From contig JADKCZ010000003.1 in the NCBI GenBank assembly GCA_016718565.1, positions 124,001-188,000 of the forward strand: a stretch of 64,000 nucleotides of DNA. Direction: 5' to 3'. The DNA comes from Anaeromyxobacter sp. Lineage in GTDB: Bacteria > Myxococcota > Myxococcia > Myxococcales > Anaeromyxobacteraceae. Both the position numbers and the translations under genes were made by a program. The notes under the pieces were generated by a model. That model worked only from the letters and a program-made list of their open reading frames with translations, was not told where the DNA came from and made no database searches. The stretch's first letter is position 1; every line of letters starts with the position of its first letter. This document shows positions 1-9,091 of this stretch, one piece after another.

Positions 1-1
1 G

Positions 2-361
2 GCCGAGCTGGAGGGCCACGACTGGGTGGTCTTCCACGCCAGCCCGCAGCGGCTCAAGGTCCCCTCCCCCTTCGGGGCGCCAGGTGTGGGCACGGCCGGC
101 CGCATCGCCTGCGACGACCTGCTCTTCGTGCGCGACGCGGTGCGGGCCGGCGCGGGGCTGGGCATGCTGCCCACCTTCGTGGCCGAGCCCGACCTGGCCG
201 ACGGCACGCTGGTGCGGGTGCTGCCCCGCTACGAGCGGGAGGCCGGGGCCCTGCACATCGTGACCCCGGCGTCGCGCCACCAGCCGCGCAAGGTGACGGC
301 CTTCCGCGACCTGGTGCTCGAGCTGCTGCGGGCGCGCGGGATCGCGCCGCCGGCGGGGTGA
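2..361 (+). CDS. LysR-family regulator, C-terminal part (cut by window edge)
   Basis: The reading frame is open from the left edge (first residues AELEGHDWVVFHA) to a TGA at 359-361, so only about 119 C-terminal residues are present. Segments such as CDDLLFVRDAVRAGAGLGMLP and the closing LVLELLRARG match the end of the periplasmic-binding-protein-like effector domain of LysR regulators, where a GLGI/MLP motif is typical. The DNA-binding helix-turn-helix and the start lie outside the window, so target and ligand cannot be inferred. It converges with the ferredoxin gene 3 bp downstream. Confidence 0.8.
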   Translation, partial: AELEGHDWVVFHASPQRLKVPSPFGAPGVGTAGRIACDDLLFVRDAVRAGAGLGMLPTFVAEPDLADGTLVRVLPRYEREAGALHIVTPASRHQPRKVTAFRDLVLELLRARGIAPPAG

Positions 362-364
362 GCC

Positions 365-751
365 CTACTGCTGCGCCTGCTGCGCCGCCTGGAACGCCTT
401 CATGCGGGCCCGGTGGGCCTGGAACTCGGCGCGCACCACCTCCATGTCCCGCTCCACCAGCCGCTCCACCGGGCGGCCGTGCCTGAAGTGCTGGCGCACG
501 ATCTCCGGCGCGGTCTCGGCGGTGACGCCGTGGTACCAGAGCCCCTCCGGGTAGACGATCATGTTCGGCCCGCGGCCGCACAGGCCGAAGGAGTCGCAGG
601 TGGTGACCATCACCTCGTCGCCCAGCCCCTCGGCCGCGATGGCCGCCAGCAGCGCCGCCAGCCCCTCGGCCGCGCCGCGCGCGCCGCAGCAGGTGAGGCC
701 ACCGGGCTTCTGCTGGCGGCAGAAGAAGACGTGCAGGCGATAGGGTTCCAT
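365..751 (-). CDS. Thioredoxin-like [2Fe-2S] ferredoxin
   Basis: A 128-residue protein starting MEPYRLHVFFC. Cys11 with the CC pair near residue 22, plus a second pair in TTCDSFGLCGRGP, reproduce the C-x(9-12)-C ... C-x3-C pattern of Aquifex/Azotobacter-type thioredoxin-like [2Fe-2S] ferredoxins; the GPN and P-EG-WY segments also fit. Likely a small cytoplasmic electron carrier or cluster-binding protein; the partner is not evident. The ATG at 751 is preceded by GGAGGAG at good spacing. The frame stays open far upstream through a hexamer repeat, but that extension is low-complexity (TP)n/(DP)n and is not credible coding sequence. Confidence 0.85.
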   Translation of the reverse strand: MEPYRLHVFFCRQQKPGGLTCCGARGAAEGLAALLAAIAAEGLGDEVMVTTCDSFGLCGRGPNMIVYPEGLWYHGVTAETAPEIVRQHFRHGRPVERLVERDMEVVRAEFQAHRARMKAFQAAQQAQQ

Positions 752-800
752 GGGCTCCTCCGGGAGTCCGAGTCTGGCGGGTGGAGGGGGGCCGGGTAAA

Positions 801-930
<130 letters not shown>

Positions 931-944
931 CGGACTCCCGCACT

Positions 945-974
945 CCCTCTCCCCCAGCCCGCTGGGGGAGAGGG
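945..974. repeat. REP-like palindrome, 13-bp stem
   Basis: CCCTCTCCCCCAG (945-957) pairs perfectly with CTGGGGGAGAGGG (962-974) around a 4-base loop. It is followed by the GGCCGGGGTGAGGG tail familiar from dispersed intergenic palindromes of many GC-rich bacteria. It directly abuts the hexamer array. It is probably a non-coding repetitive element rather than a terminator, because it lies upstream of both flanking genes. Confidence 0.7.
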
Positions 975-1061
975 CCGGGGTGAGGGGGCAACTGGGTTGA
1001 CCGGCCGGGTCACCCGGGCGCCTCGTGGCCGTCGGGGACGCCCCCGGGTACTCTCCTTCCC

Positions 1062-2366
1062 GTGCCCGTCCCGACGCCGCGCGCCGTGCTGCTGCTGGCC
1101 CTCGGGCTGGCGCTGCCGCTGGTCGCCGGCACCGGCGGATGGGCGGTGGCGGCCCTGGTGGCCTACGACCTGGCGCTCCTGGCGCTGGTCTCCCTGGACG
1201 CACGGCGTGCGCCGGGGTCCGGGCAGCTGCACGCCAGGCGGACGCTGCGCGAGCCGCTCACCGCCTTCGCCGTGAACCAGGTCTGGCTGCACCTCACCTC
1301 CGCGGCCAGCCGCCCGGTGCGGGTGGACCTGGCCGACGCGCCGCCCCCCGGGTTCGACGCGGCCGGGCACCGCGCCCGGCTCACCCTGCCCGCCGGCGGC
1401 GAGGCCCGGCTGGCCTACCAGGTGACGCCGCGCAGCCGCGGGCGCCACGCCTTCGGGGACCTGCACCTCAGGGTCTCAGGGCCGCTCGGCCTGGCCTGGC
1501 GCCGCCTCACCCTCCCGCTGGCCGGCACCACCAGCGCCTACCCCGACCTGCGCGCCGCGGCCGGCCCCGCCGGCGGCGCCGTCCCCGAGGCCGGCCAGGC
1601 CCGCCACCGCGGCTGGCACGAGGGGCGCGAGTTCGCGGCGCTGCGCCCCTACGCCGCCGGCGACGACGTCCGCGCCATCGATTGGAAGGCCACGGCGCGC
1701 CGCGGAGCCCCGGTGGTGCGCGAGTGGCAACCGGAGCGCAACCAGACCGTCTGGCTCCTGGTGGACTGCGGCCGCCACCTGGCGGCGCGGCTGCCCGACG
1801 GCCGGACCAAGCTCGATCGGGCGGTGGACGCCGCGCTGGCCCTGGGGCGCGCCGCCGCGGCCCGCGGCGACCGGACCGGCGCCATCCTCTACGGCGCGGA
1901 GGTCGAGCGGGTGGTGCCGCCGGAGGGCGGCCGCACCCGCCTCGGGCCGCTGGCCGAGGCGCTCCACCTGGCTCGGGCCCGACCGGTGGAGTCGGACCTG
2001 GGGGCGGCCTTCGAGGCGCTGGCGGCCCGGCAGCGGCGGCGGGCGCTGGTGCTGATCTTCACCGACCTCTCCGACCCGGAGGCCAGCGCCCTCCTGCTGG
2101 CCCGCGCCGCGCTGCTCAGGCGGCGCCACCTGGTCCTGGTGGCGGCGGTCTCCGACCCGGCGGTGGTGGAGGCCGCGCAGGCCCGCCCGCGCGACCAGGA
2201 GGCGGCCTTCGTGCGGGCGGCCGCCGAGCGGCTCCTCGACGAGCAGGAGGCCACCTCGGCGCGCCTGGTGGCGGCCGGCATCGCCGTGACCAGGGTGGCG
2301 GCCGCCGGGCTGGCGGCGGCGGTGGTGGAGCGCTACCTGGACGTGAAGGCGCGCGGCGCGCTGTAG
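1062..2366 (+). CDS. DUF58-domain membrane protein
   Basis: 434 residues. Two hydrophobic segments lie near the N terminus (about 8-22 and 28-45), followed by a beta-rich region and the DUF58 signature around residues 195-235 (EGREFAALRPYAAGDDVRAIDWKAT split across the region, then VREWQPERNQTVWLLVDCG). The C-terminal half is von Willebrand-A-like, with VLIFTDLSDPEA near residue 330. DUF58 proteins usually sit beside a MoxR ATPase and transglutaminase genes; none is adjacent here. The start is a GTG without a convincing Shine-Dalgarno, chosen because it gives the first membrane segment at the N terminus. Function is unknown beyond the family. Confidence 0.85.
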   Translation: MPVPTPRAVLLLALGLALPLVAGTGGWAVAALVAYDLALLALVSLDARRAPGSGQLHARRTLREPLTAFAVNQVWLHLTSAASRPVRVDLADAPPPGFDAAGHRARLTLPAGGEARLAYQVTPRSRGRHAFGDLHLRVSGPLGLAWRRLTLPLAGTTSAYPDLRAAAGPAGGAVPEAGQARHRGWHEGREFAALRPYAAGDDVRAIDWKATARRGAPVVREWQPERNQTVWLLVDCGRHLAARLPDGRTKLDRAVDAALALGRAAAARGDRTGAILYGAEVERVVPPEGGRTRLGPLAEALHLARARPVESDLGAAFEALAARQRRRALVLIFTDLSDPEASALLLARAALLRRRHLVLVAAVSDPAVVEAAQARPRDQEAAFVRAAAERLLDEQEATSARLVAAGIAVTRVAAAGLAAAVVERYLDVKARGAL

Positions 2367-2388
2367 GCGCGCCGCCCCGGGACGCCGC

Positions 2389-4731
2389 TCAGGGCCCCTG
2401 CGCCCCCAGCACCAGCGGGATCCGCAGGCCGACCGGCTCACCGTCGAACGGCGGGAAGAGGAGGCGGCTGGCGACGCGGCGCAGGCAGGCGCCCAGCGGG
2501 GACTGCTCGACGTCGGGCTCGTCCACCTCGGAGGTCTCCACCAGGCCGCCCGGACCGACCGCCACCAGGAGGCCGATGCGGCGCCCCACCAGCGCCTGGC
2601 CACCCGCCTCCCCGAGCGCCGACTGGACGCAGCGGTCGAACGGGACGCGCAGGCGGCCCACCGCGGTCTGCACCGCCGCGGGCGAGAGGGCCCGGCCCGC
2701 GGCAGGGATGGCGATCCGGCTGGCAGGCGGCGTGGGCGCCGGCGCGGCCGCGGCCGGCGGGGCCGGGGCGGCCGGCGCCGGGGCAGGCGCGGCGGCGGGC
2801 GCCAGGGCCGGGCCGGGCGCGGCCTCGAGGCCACCAGCCGGAGCCGCAGGCGACGTGGCCGGACCCGCGACGGCGCCGGCGGCGAGCCCCGGCTGCGGCG
2901 GCGACGGGGCCTGGGGGAGCGCGGCCGGTTCGGCGCCGGCGGCCTCGAAGAGCGGCTCCGGCGCCTCCTCCGGGGCGCCCTCCTCCAGCGCGGCCACCTC
3001 GCCCGCGGTCGCTGCGCCGGTCCTCTGGTCGGGGCGGCGCTGGCCTGTCCGCCTGGTGGGGCTCGCCGCGCCGGTGGCCCGGGCGGGCTGCCTCGCGAGC
3101 TCGGCGGGCGCGGGCGCCGCAGCGCCGTCGGAGGCTGGCGCCCCGCCCTGCCGATGCGTGGCGGGGTCGGCGGACCTGGTCGCGGGCTCTGGCGGCCGGA
3201 CCAGCGGCGTGACGGGCGGAACGACTGGCCTGGCCACCGCGGCGGTCGGCCGGCGCTCCGGCAGCCCAGGTGATTCCCACGGCCTGACCAGCGCCAGGAC
3301 GGCGGCCGCGGCCAGGCCCACCCCGGCCACCAGGGCCCACCCGCCCCGCCGCCTCGGCTGGGCCGCCGTGAACACCGGGGCCTGGGTCGCCCTGGCCCGG
3401 ATGGCGTCGGCCATGGGCTGGAGCCCCGCCAGGTCGGGAGGGAGCGCCGCCGACGGCCCGCCGCCGCCGAGGGACACGGCGCCTGGGCGCGGCCCCGGCC
3501 TGGCCGCCGCCACCCCGGCAGGCACCCGGTGGTCGGTAGGGTCGGTCGCGGCCGCGCGGACCTCGCCGAGCGGCCCGGTCGACTGGACGACGGGGGGGCG
3601 CGCCAGCGGGTGCTGCCCGGTGAGCTCGAGGTCGATCTCCACCGTGGGCTGCGGCCCCGCGCCGACAATGGGCGGCGGAAGACCGTGGCGCGACGACCCC
3701 TGCCAGGCGCCGGAGGTCCCGGTCGCGGCCGGGCTCGGGGGTGCGCCGGCGCTCGCGCGAGGCTGGCCGGCCAGGCCGGGGATCTCGGGCAGCGCGGGCA
3801 GGACGGGAGCCGCGCCCAGGGGCGCCCCGGCGGGCGCGGCCTCGGGCGCAGGGGGCGGGCCAGGAGGGACCGCGGCGGTGGCGCGCGGAGCCCCGCTGGC
3901 CACGCTCGATGCGGTGGCCGGCGGGGCGGCCGAGGGACCGCCCGGTGGCATGCCTGGTGGGACGGCGGCCGGAGCGCCCGGCTGGGCGCCTGGCGCTGGC
4001 GCCGCCACGGCGCCAGGTGGCTCCCCCTGGGGAACGCCCTGGCGCACGCCCGCCGGGGAAGCGGCCGGAGCGCCCGCCGAGGGCGGCGTGGCTCGAGGTG
4101 CGGCTGGACTTCCCCGTGGGGTAGCCCCGCCGGATGGCGGCGGTGAGGCGGCCGTCGAGCCGCCGGCGGACAGCGGCCGGGTGGCGGGAGGAGGCAGCGC
4201 CACCGGCCGCGTGGTGTCGAGCATGGGCGGCTTTGGAAGCGTCGCACCCAGCCTGGCGCCGCCGGTCCGGTGCTGCCCCATGGGCGGGGGGGGAGCCCGA
4301 GTCGGGGCCGGGGCCGGCGCCGTGCCGGGCGGCGGCGGCGCGGCCACCGAGGAAGGGCCCGGTGGCTGCGCCAGGGTCGGCCCGTCGGCAGGCCGCGGCG
4401 CCGACGGACGCGGGGCGACCTTCCACGCGCCGGACGTCTCCGCCGCGGCCGTCCGTGGTGCGGCCGGTCGCGGGGCAACCTTCCACGCGCCGGACGTCTC
4501 CGCGGCGGCCGTTCGTGGCGCCACCGGTCGCGGATCGGTCGGACGCGCCGCGGGCGCCTCGCCGGCGGACGGTCGCGGCACGGGCGGCAGGCCCACGCCC
4601 AGGCCGCCGCGCACCGGGGTCTGCACGTGGATGACGTTCCCGCAGTGGCAGCGGTACCGGTACACGAGTCCAGGCTGCGGCTCAGCCGAGCTGGAGAACT
4701 TCTTGCCGCACCGGTCGCAGGCGAATCTCAC
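2389..4731 (-). CDS. AgmX/PglI-like envelope protein with N-terminal zinc ribbon and very long Pro/Ala linker
   Basis: 780 residues from a GTG at 4731. The N terminus (VRFACDRCGKKF ... YRCHCG) is a CxxC...CxC zinc ribbon of the MJ0042 type common in myxobacteria. About 420 residues of Pro/Ala/Gly-rich linker follow, with two tandem 20-residue repeats near residues 85-125. One transmembrane helix (GGWALVAGVGLAAAAVLALV) lies at about 460-480, then a second low-complexity stretch. The C-terminal ~100 residues (PFDRCVQSALGEAG...VGPGGLVETSEVD...GACLRRVASRLLFPPFDGEP) match the AgmX/PglI C-terminal domain, a TonB-C-like fold. Known relatives act in gliding motility and envelope processes in Myxococcus; the role here is inferred. 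It follows the MFS gene after 11 bp, so the two may be co-transcribed. Confidence 0.75.
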   Translation of the reverse strand: MRFACDRCGKKFSSSAEPQPGLVYRYRCHCGNVIHVQTPVRGGLGVGLPPVPRPSAGEAPAARPTDPRPVAPRTAAAETSGAWKVAPRPAAPRTAAAETSGAWKVAPRPSAPRPADGPTLAQPPGPSSVAAPPPPGTAPAPAPTRAPPPPMGQHRTGGARLGATLPKPPMLDTTRPVALPPPATRPLSAGGSTAASPPPSGGATPRGSPAAPRATPPSAGAPAASPAGVRQGVPQGEPPGAVAAPAPGAQPGAPAAVPPGMPPGGPSAAPPATASSVASGAPRATAAVPPGPPPAPEAAPAGAPLGAAPVLPALPEIPGLAGQPRASAGAPPSPAATGTSGAWQGSSRHGLPPPIVGAGPQPTVEIDLELTGQHPLARPPVVQSTGPLGEVRAAATDPTDHRVPAGVAAARPGPRPGAVSLGGGGPSAALPPDLAGLQPMADAIRARATQAPVFTAAQPRRRGGWALVAGVGLAAAAVLALVRPWESPGLPERRPTAAVARPVVPPVTPLVRPPEPATRSADPATHRQGGAPASDGAAAPAPAELARQPARATGAASPTRRTGQRRPDQRTGAATAGEVAALEEGAPEEAPEPLFEAAGAEPAALPQAPSPPQPGLAAGAVAGPATSPAAPAGGLEAAPGPALAPAAAPAPAPAAPAPPAAAAPAPTPPASRIAIPAAGRALSPAAVQTAVGRLRVPFDRCVQSALGEAGGQALVGRRIGLLVAVGPGGLVETSEVDEPDVEQSPLGACLRRVASRLLFPPFDGEPVGLRIPLVLGAQGP
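4411..4530 (-). repeat. Two 60-bp direct repeats inside the AgmX-like gene
   Basis: Copies begin near 4411 and 4471 with a 60-bp period and few differences. Each encodes 20 residues ending in ETSGAWKVAPRP. A third TSGAW motif (TGTSGAWQGSS) occurs near 3690-3710 in the same linker. In-frame duplication inside a disordered linker is the simplest reading. Confidence 0.8.
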
Positions 4732-4742
4732 GCCGTACCAGC

Positions 4743-5987
4743 CTACCCCAGCCTGGCCGGAACCGGGCTGGCCCCGTCGAGGCGGGCGGCCTCCCTTCGG
4801 GCCAGGGCCCTGGTGACCGCCCACAGCAGCAGCGGCAGCGCCAGCGCCACCCCGGTGGAGAAGAAGGCCAAGGAGCGCATCCCCTCGAGCCGGCCGGACG
4901 GGGCCACGGACAGCACCTGCGTCGAGAGCGCCGCCCCGCTGGCGCTGGCCAGGTGCTGCACCGCCGACTGGGTGGACATGAACCGGGCCCGCTGCGCCGG
5001 CGAGGGGACCCGGGAGGCCAGCGTGTTCATCGACACGCTCCGCAAGGAGTTGCCGATCATGAAGCAGGCGAAGGCCACCATCACCGGCAGCCAGGGCGGC
5101 GGGTAGGCGAAGGCCAGCAGCAGCACCGCCACGAAGACCGCGGTGCCCAGGGCGGCCACCGGCGGCGCGCCCACCCGGTCGACCCAGCGCCCCGCCACCC
5201 GCAGCACCAGGAACGACACCGCCCCGCCGGCCATGTAGAGCGCCCCCAGGTCGTCCCGCGGGTAGCCCAGGTTGAGCTGGAGGTGGGCCGCGATGTTGGG
5301 GACGATGGCGAAGCCCGAGAGCATGGTCGCCGCGGTGGCCGCCAGCGACAGCAGCGCGGCCGGCTGGCGCAGGAGCTCCCAGGCCCCGCCAGGCAGGGCT
5401 CCGGCCGCCCGGTCCAGGTGGGCGGTCATGGGCGGCATGACGAGGAGCGCGGCGCCCGCCACCAAGAGCCCCAGGCCCGCCACCGCGAAGAACGGCAGCC
5501 GCCAGCCGCCCAGGTGCGCCAGCTCCAGGCCGGCCGGCACCCCCAGCACCGAGGCCACCGAGAAGGCGCCCATGACCGCGCCCAGGGCCTTGCCGCGCCG
5601 CTCGGCCGGCACCGCGTCGGCCACGATGGAGAGCGACAGCGAGGTGGCCGGCCCACCGAAGGCGCCGGCCGCCACCCGCGCCAGCACCATGGTGGGCAGG
5701 CCGGTGGCCAGGCCGCCGGCCGCGGTGGCCACCACCAGCCCCAGCATGGCGGTGGCCAGCGCCTTGCGGCGGTCGAAGCGGTCCAGGAAGGTGGCCCCGG
5801 CCAGGCCGGCCAGGGCCGCCGAGGCCGTGTAGGCGCCGCCCACCAGCCCCAGCTGGGAGGCCGGGATGCCCAGCCCGGCCGCGAAGTCCGGCCCGAGCGG
5901 CATCACCATCATGAAGTCGAGGACGTTGACGAACTGCACCGCCCCCACCAGGAAGAGCAGCATCCGCTCGGAGGTGGTGGGGCGCAC
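4743..5987 (-). CDS. MFS transporter
   Basis: 414 residues with about 12 hydrophobic segments. The motif-A region between TM2 and TM3 reads FLDRFDRRKALATA and a second copy near the middle reads AGRWVDRVG, typical of the drug/metabolite H+ antiporter side of the major facilitator superfamily. The substrate is unknown. The frame begins with a GTG at 5987; an in-frame ATG at 5963 (MLLFLVGAVQFVN) just before TM1 is an equally plausible start. It is divergent from the SNF2 helicase gene. Confidence 0.85.
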   Translation of the reverse strand: MRPTTSERMLLFLVGAVQFVNVLDFMMVMPLGPDFAAGLGIPASQLGLVGGAYTASAALAGLAGATFLDRFDRRKALATAMLGLVVATAAGGLATGLPTMVLARVAAGAFGGPATSLSLSIVADAVPAERRGKALGAVMGAFSVASVLGVPAGLELAHLGGWRLPFFAVAGLGLLVAGAALLVMPPMTAHLDRAAGALPGGAWELLRQPAALLSLAATAATMLSGFAIVPNIAAHLQLNLGYPRDDLGALYMAGGAVSFLVLRVAGRWVDRVGAPPVAALGTAVFVAVLLLAFAYPPPWLPVMVAFACFMIGNSLRSVSMNTLASRVPSPAQRARFMSTQSAVQHLASASGAALSTQVLSVAPSGRLEGMRSLAFFSTGVALALPLLLWAVTRALARREAARLDGASPVPARLG

Positions 5988-6199
5988 CGGTCACTTCTAA
6001 CCCGCGGCCCGCCCGGGTGCCGCGGGCACCTCTTCCACGTTCCCGTGGGATCCGGTTGCTGCTAGAGTCCCACGCGCGGGTATCGAGAGATACCGCCTCG
6101 CCCGGGTGGCCGGGGGGGCAGGCAGTCCGTGCAGCACTGGGGTCGGTGGGCTGGCGCGGCAGCGGAGCGCCAGCAGGGGTCGGTCGGGAGGCGGGTCGG
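5988..6199. promoter_or_regulatory. Divergent intergenic region with two small inverted repeats
   Basis: The 212 bp between the MFS gene (-) and the helicase (+) contain CCACG-TTCC-CGTGG at 6035-6048 and GGTATC-GAGA-GATACC at 6079-6094. Either could be an operator for a local regulator, but no regulator gene is adjacent and no clear core promoter is visible. Confidence 0.3.
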
Positions 6200-8962
6200 A
6201 TGGGCGTGGGGTCGGTCGTGCTGTCGCGCGCGCAGGGCCAGCGGCCCGCGGCGCTGACCAAGTTCCACCAGCGGGTGGCCGCGGAGGTCCTGACCGCCAG
6301 GTCGGGCTCCGGCGCCTCGCGCCTCGCGCCCGCGCTGGCCCACTCGGCCGTCGACCTCAACCCGCACCAGATCGAGGCCGCCGCCTTCGCGCTGGCCTCC
6401 CTGCCCACCGGCGGCGCCGTGCTGGCCGACGAGGTGGGCCTCGGCAAGACGGTGGAGGCCGGCCTGGTGCTGGCCCAGCTGGCCGCCGAGGGGAAGGCCC
6501 GGGCCGTCATCCTGGTGCCGGCCACCCTGCGGGCCCAGTGGCGCGACGAGCTCTCCAGCAAGTTCGGCCTGGACGCCGACGTCATCGACGGCGACACCTG
6601 CCGCGCCGCCGAGAAGCAGGGCCTCCGGACCAATCCCTTCGACACCGGCGGCATCGTCATCTGCTCCCACCAGTTCGCCGCCGGCCGCGCCAGCGAGCTG
6701 GAGCGGGTGGCCTGGGACGTGGCGATCATCGACGAGGCCCACCGCCTCCGCAACGCCTACCGCAAGGACCACCGCACCGGCCAGGCGCTGCGCCGCGGGC
6801 TGCGCCGCTGCCCCAAGCTCTTGCTCACCGCCACGCCGCTGCAGAACGACCTGATGGAGCTGCTGGGGCTGGCCTCCTTCATCGACGACGCCCTGCTCGG
6901 CACCGAGGAGACCTTCCGGCTGCAGTACGCCACCGGCGAGCTGACCGAGGAGAAGGCGGCCGACCTGAAGGCGCGCCTGGCCCCGGTGGTCATCCGCACC
7001 CTGCGCCGCCAGGTGCGCGAGTACGTCAAGTACACGGCGCGCCGCTCCATCGTGGAGGACTTCGCCCCGTCGGCCGACGAGCAGGCGCTCTACGACCGGG
7101 TCTCCGAGTACCTGCGGCGCGAGGACACCCACGCGGTGCCGGCGGCGCGGCGGGCCCTCTTCGTGCTGGTCTACCGCAAGATCCTGGCCTCCTCCTCCTT
7201 CGCCCTGGCCGCCACGCTGGAGCGGCTGGCCGACTCGCTGGACGCCAAGCTGGCCGGCGCCGAGTGCACCGCCCAGGCCGACCTGCTGCTGGAGCTGGAC
7301 GGCTTCTCCGAGGAGGCCGAGGAGCTCTTCGACGAGGCCACCCCCTCGCGGCCGCGCGGCTCGGCGGTGGTGCGCCAGATGACCTCCGAGCTGGAGGAGC
7401 TGCGGGACTGCGCCCGCCTGGCCCGCACCATCAAGAAGAACGCCAAGGGCGACGCCTTGGTGCGCGGCCTGGACCGCTGCTTCACGGTGGCCAAGGCCTG
7501 CGGCTGGCCCGAGAAGGCGGTGGTCTTCACCGAGTTCCGCCGCACCCAGGACTACCTGGCCAGGCTGCTGGCCTCGCGCGGCTACCTGGTCACCTGCCTC
7601 TCCGGCGACGTCTCGGGCACCGAGAAGCGCGCCGCCCTGGTGGAGGAGTTCCGCAACCAGAGCCAGATCCTGCTCATGACCGAGGCCGGGGCCGAGGGGC
7701 TCAACCTCCAGTTCTGCAACCTGGTGGTCAACTTCGACCTGCCCTGGAACCCGCAGCGGGTGGAGCAGCGCATCGGCCGCTGCCACCGCTACGGCCAGCA
7801 GCGCGACGTGCTGGTGCTCAACTTCCTCAACCGCGCCAACGCCGCCGACGCCCGGCTCTACGACCTGCTGGCCCAGAAGCTGGCCCTCTTCGACGGCGTC
7901 TTCGGCTCCTCCGACGAGATCCTGGGGGCGCTGGGCAGCGGCATCGACTTCGAGAAGCGGGTCCTCGACATCTACCAGTCGTGCCGCTCCGGCGAGGAGA
8001 TCGACACCGCCTTCGCCAAGCTGCGCGGCGACATGGACGGCCGCATCACCGCCCGGCTCACCGCCGCCCGCACCCTGCTCTTCGAGCGCTTCGACGGCGA
8101 GGTGCGCGGCCGGCTGCGCATGTCCGAGCAGACCGCCAAGGAGGCGGTGGCCCGCCGCGACGCCGACGAGGAGGCCCTGCTGGACGCCGCCTTCGAGGAC
8201 GCCCCGGCCGACCTGCCGGCGGCGCGCCAGCGCGAGCTGGGGCGCGGCTCGCGCACCCGCCGGGCCAAGCTGCTGAGCGAGGCGGCCGCGGTGGTGCGGG
8301 CCCGCCCGCACGAGGCGGTCTCGCTGCTGCAGGTGCCGGACGGCGCGCTGCCGGCCCGGCTGGGCAAGCTGGCCGGCCGCGAGGGCTGGTGGTTCGCCTA
8401 CAAGTTCGCCATCGACTCGCTGGTCTCCGAGGAGCGGGTGGTCCACCTGGTCCTGTGGTTCGACGGCGAGCGGTTCCGCGCCCTGCCGGAGGACGAGGCC
8501 GACGAGTTCGCCGCCCTGCCGGCCGGGGAGGCCCGCGGCGGCCCGCGCGGCGCCACCGTCTCCATCGGCGGGGCGCAGGAGGAGGCGCTGGCCGCCCTGC
8601 ACGCCCGCCTGCTGGCCGGGGTGCAGGAGCGCTCCGGCGCGGCCTTCGACGAGTCGCGCGAGCGCTGGGACCGCATGGTGGAGGACGCCCTGATGGTGCC
8701 GCGCGCCGCCCTGGAGACGGTGCGCACCGCCTGGATCAAGGCGCGGGCCGCCCTGCACGACAAGGGCGACCTCTCGCTGCGCGACCGGCGCGGCCTGCTG
8801 GAGCGGGCCGAGCGCGAGTACCGCCGCAAGCTCGACGAGCTGCGCGCCACCGAGGCGCAGCGCTACGCCGAGCGCGACCGGGCGGTCACCGAGCTGAAGC
8901 GCAAGGCCGAGCCGAAGGAGAAGCGCACCCTGGTGGCCACGGCCTACTGGCGCTGCGGGTAG
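6200..8962 (+). CDS. SNF2/RapA-family ATP-dependent helicase
   Basis: 920 residues from an ATG at 6200 preceded by GGGAGG. An earlier in-frame ATG at 6017 would add a non-conserved low-complexity extension. Helicase motifs are in order: Walker A DEVGLGKT (77-84), DEAH in IIDEAHRLRN near 178-185, TATPLQN near 212, and the C-terminal helicase lobe with EAGAEGLNLQ and motif VI QRIGRCHRYGQ near 523. The last third is charged and partly coiled-coil (RERWDRMVEDALMV ... LLERAEREYRRKLDELRATEAQRYAER). Family members remodel DNA-protein or RNA polymerase complexes; a related architecture occurs in DISARM DrmD. No methylase, DrmA/B or other defence gene is adjacent, so a defence role is unsupported. The N-terminal Tudor-like domains of RapA are absent. 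Confidence 0.85.
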   Translation: MGVGSVVLSRAQGQRPAALTKFHQRVAAEVLTARSGSGASRLAPALAHSAVDLNPHQIEAAAFALASLPTGGAVLADEVGLGKTVEAGLVLAQLAAEGKARAVILVPATLRAQWRDELSSKFGLDADVIDGDTCRAAEKQGLRTNPFDTGGIVICSHQFAAGRASELERVAWDVAIIDEAHRLRNAYRKDHRTGQALRRGLRRCPKLLLTATPLQNDLMELLGLASFIDDALLGTEETFRLQYATGELTEEKAADLKARLAPVVIRTLRRQVREYVKYTARRSIVEDFAPSADEQALYDRVSEYLRREDTHAVPAARRALFVLVYRKILASSSFALAATLERLADSLDAKLAGAECTAQADLLLELDGFSEEAEELFDEATPSRPRGSAVVRQMTSELEELRDCARLARTIKKNAKGDALVRGLDRCFTVAKACGWPEKAVVFTEFRRTQDYLARLLASRGYLVTCLSGDVSGTEKRAALVEEFRNQSQILLMTEAGAEGLNLQFCNLVVNFDLPWNPQRVEQRIGRCHRYGQQRDVLVLNFLNRANAADARLYDLLAQKLALFDGVFGSSDEILGALGSGIDFEKRVLDIYQSCRSGEEIDTAFAKLRGDMDGRITARLTAARTLLFERFDGEVRGRLRMSEQTAKEAVARRDADEEALLDAAFEDAPADLPAARQRELGRGSRTRRAKLLSEAAAVVRARPHEAVSLLQVPDGALPARLGKLAGREGWWFAYKFAIDSLVSEERVVHLVLWFDGERFRALPEDEADEFAALPAGEARGGPRGATVSIGGAQEEALAALHARLLAGVQERSGAAFDESRERWDRMVEDALMVPRAALETVRTAWIKARAALHDKGDLSLRDRRGLLERAEREYRRKLDELRATEAQRYAERDRAVTELKRKAEPKEKRTLVATAYWRCG

Positions 8963-9039
8963 GCGCCCGGCGGTCCGGCGGATGCCGGCCCCCTCCCCGC
9001 CGGCGCGCCGCCGACCGGCGGCGCAGGGCCCAACGAAGA

Positions 9040-9067
9040 AGGCCCCGGCGATCGCTCGCCGGGGCCT
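9040..9067 (-). terminator. Rho-independent-type terminator of the porin gene
   Basis: AGGCCCCGGCGA (9040-9051) and TCGCCGGGGCCT (9056-9067) form a perfect 12-bp stem with a TCGC loop. Read on the - strand it is followed by TTCTTCG, so it best serves the porin that ends at 9092. It could also stop readthrough from the convergent helicase gene. Confidence 0.75.
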
Positions 9068-9091
9068 CGTCGCTTCAGGTGGAGCGGGAGG

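Noticed and set aside
1025..4816. Open frame of 1263 codons on the + strand
   Set aside because: It crosses the DUF58 gene in another phase and the AgmX-like gene antisense; no recognizable domain and extreme Ala/Gly/Arg bias.
6033..6068. Sigma-70 promoter TTCCCG-N17-TAGAGT before the helicase
   Set aside because: The -35 part matches poorly and overlaps an inverted repeat; not strong enough to list.
6200..8962. DISARM (DrmD) system
   Set aside because: No drmA, drmB, drmC or methylase gene lies on either side; neighbours are an MFS permease and a porin.
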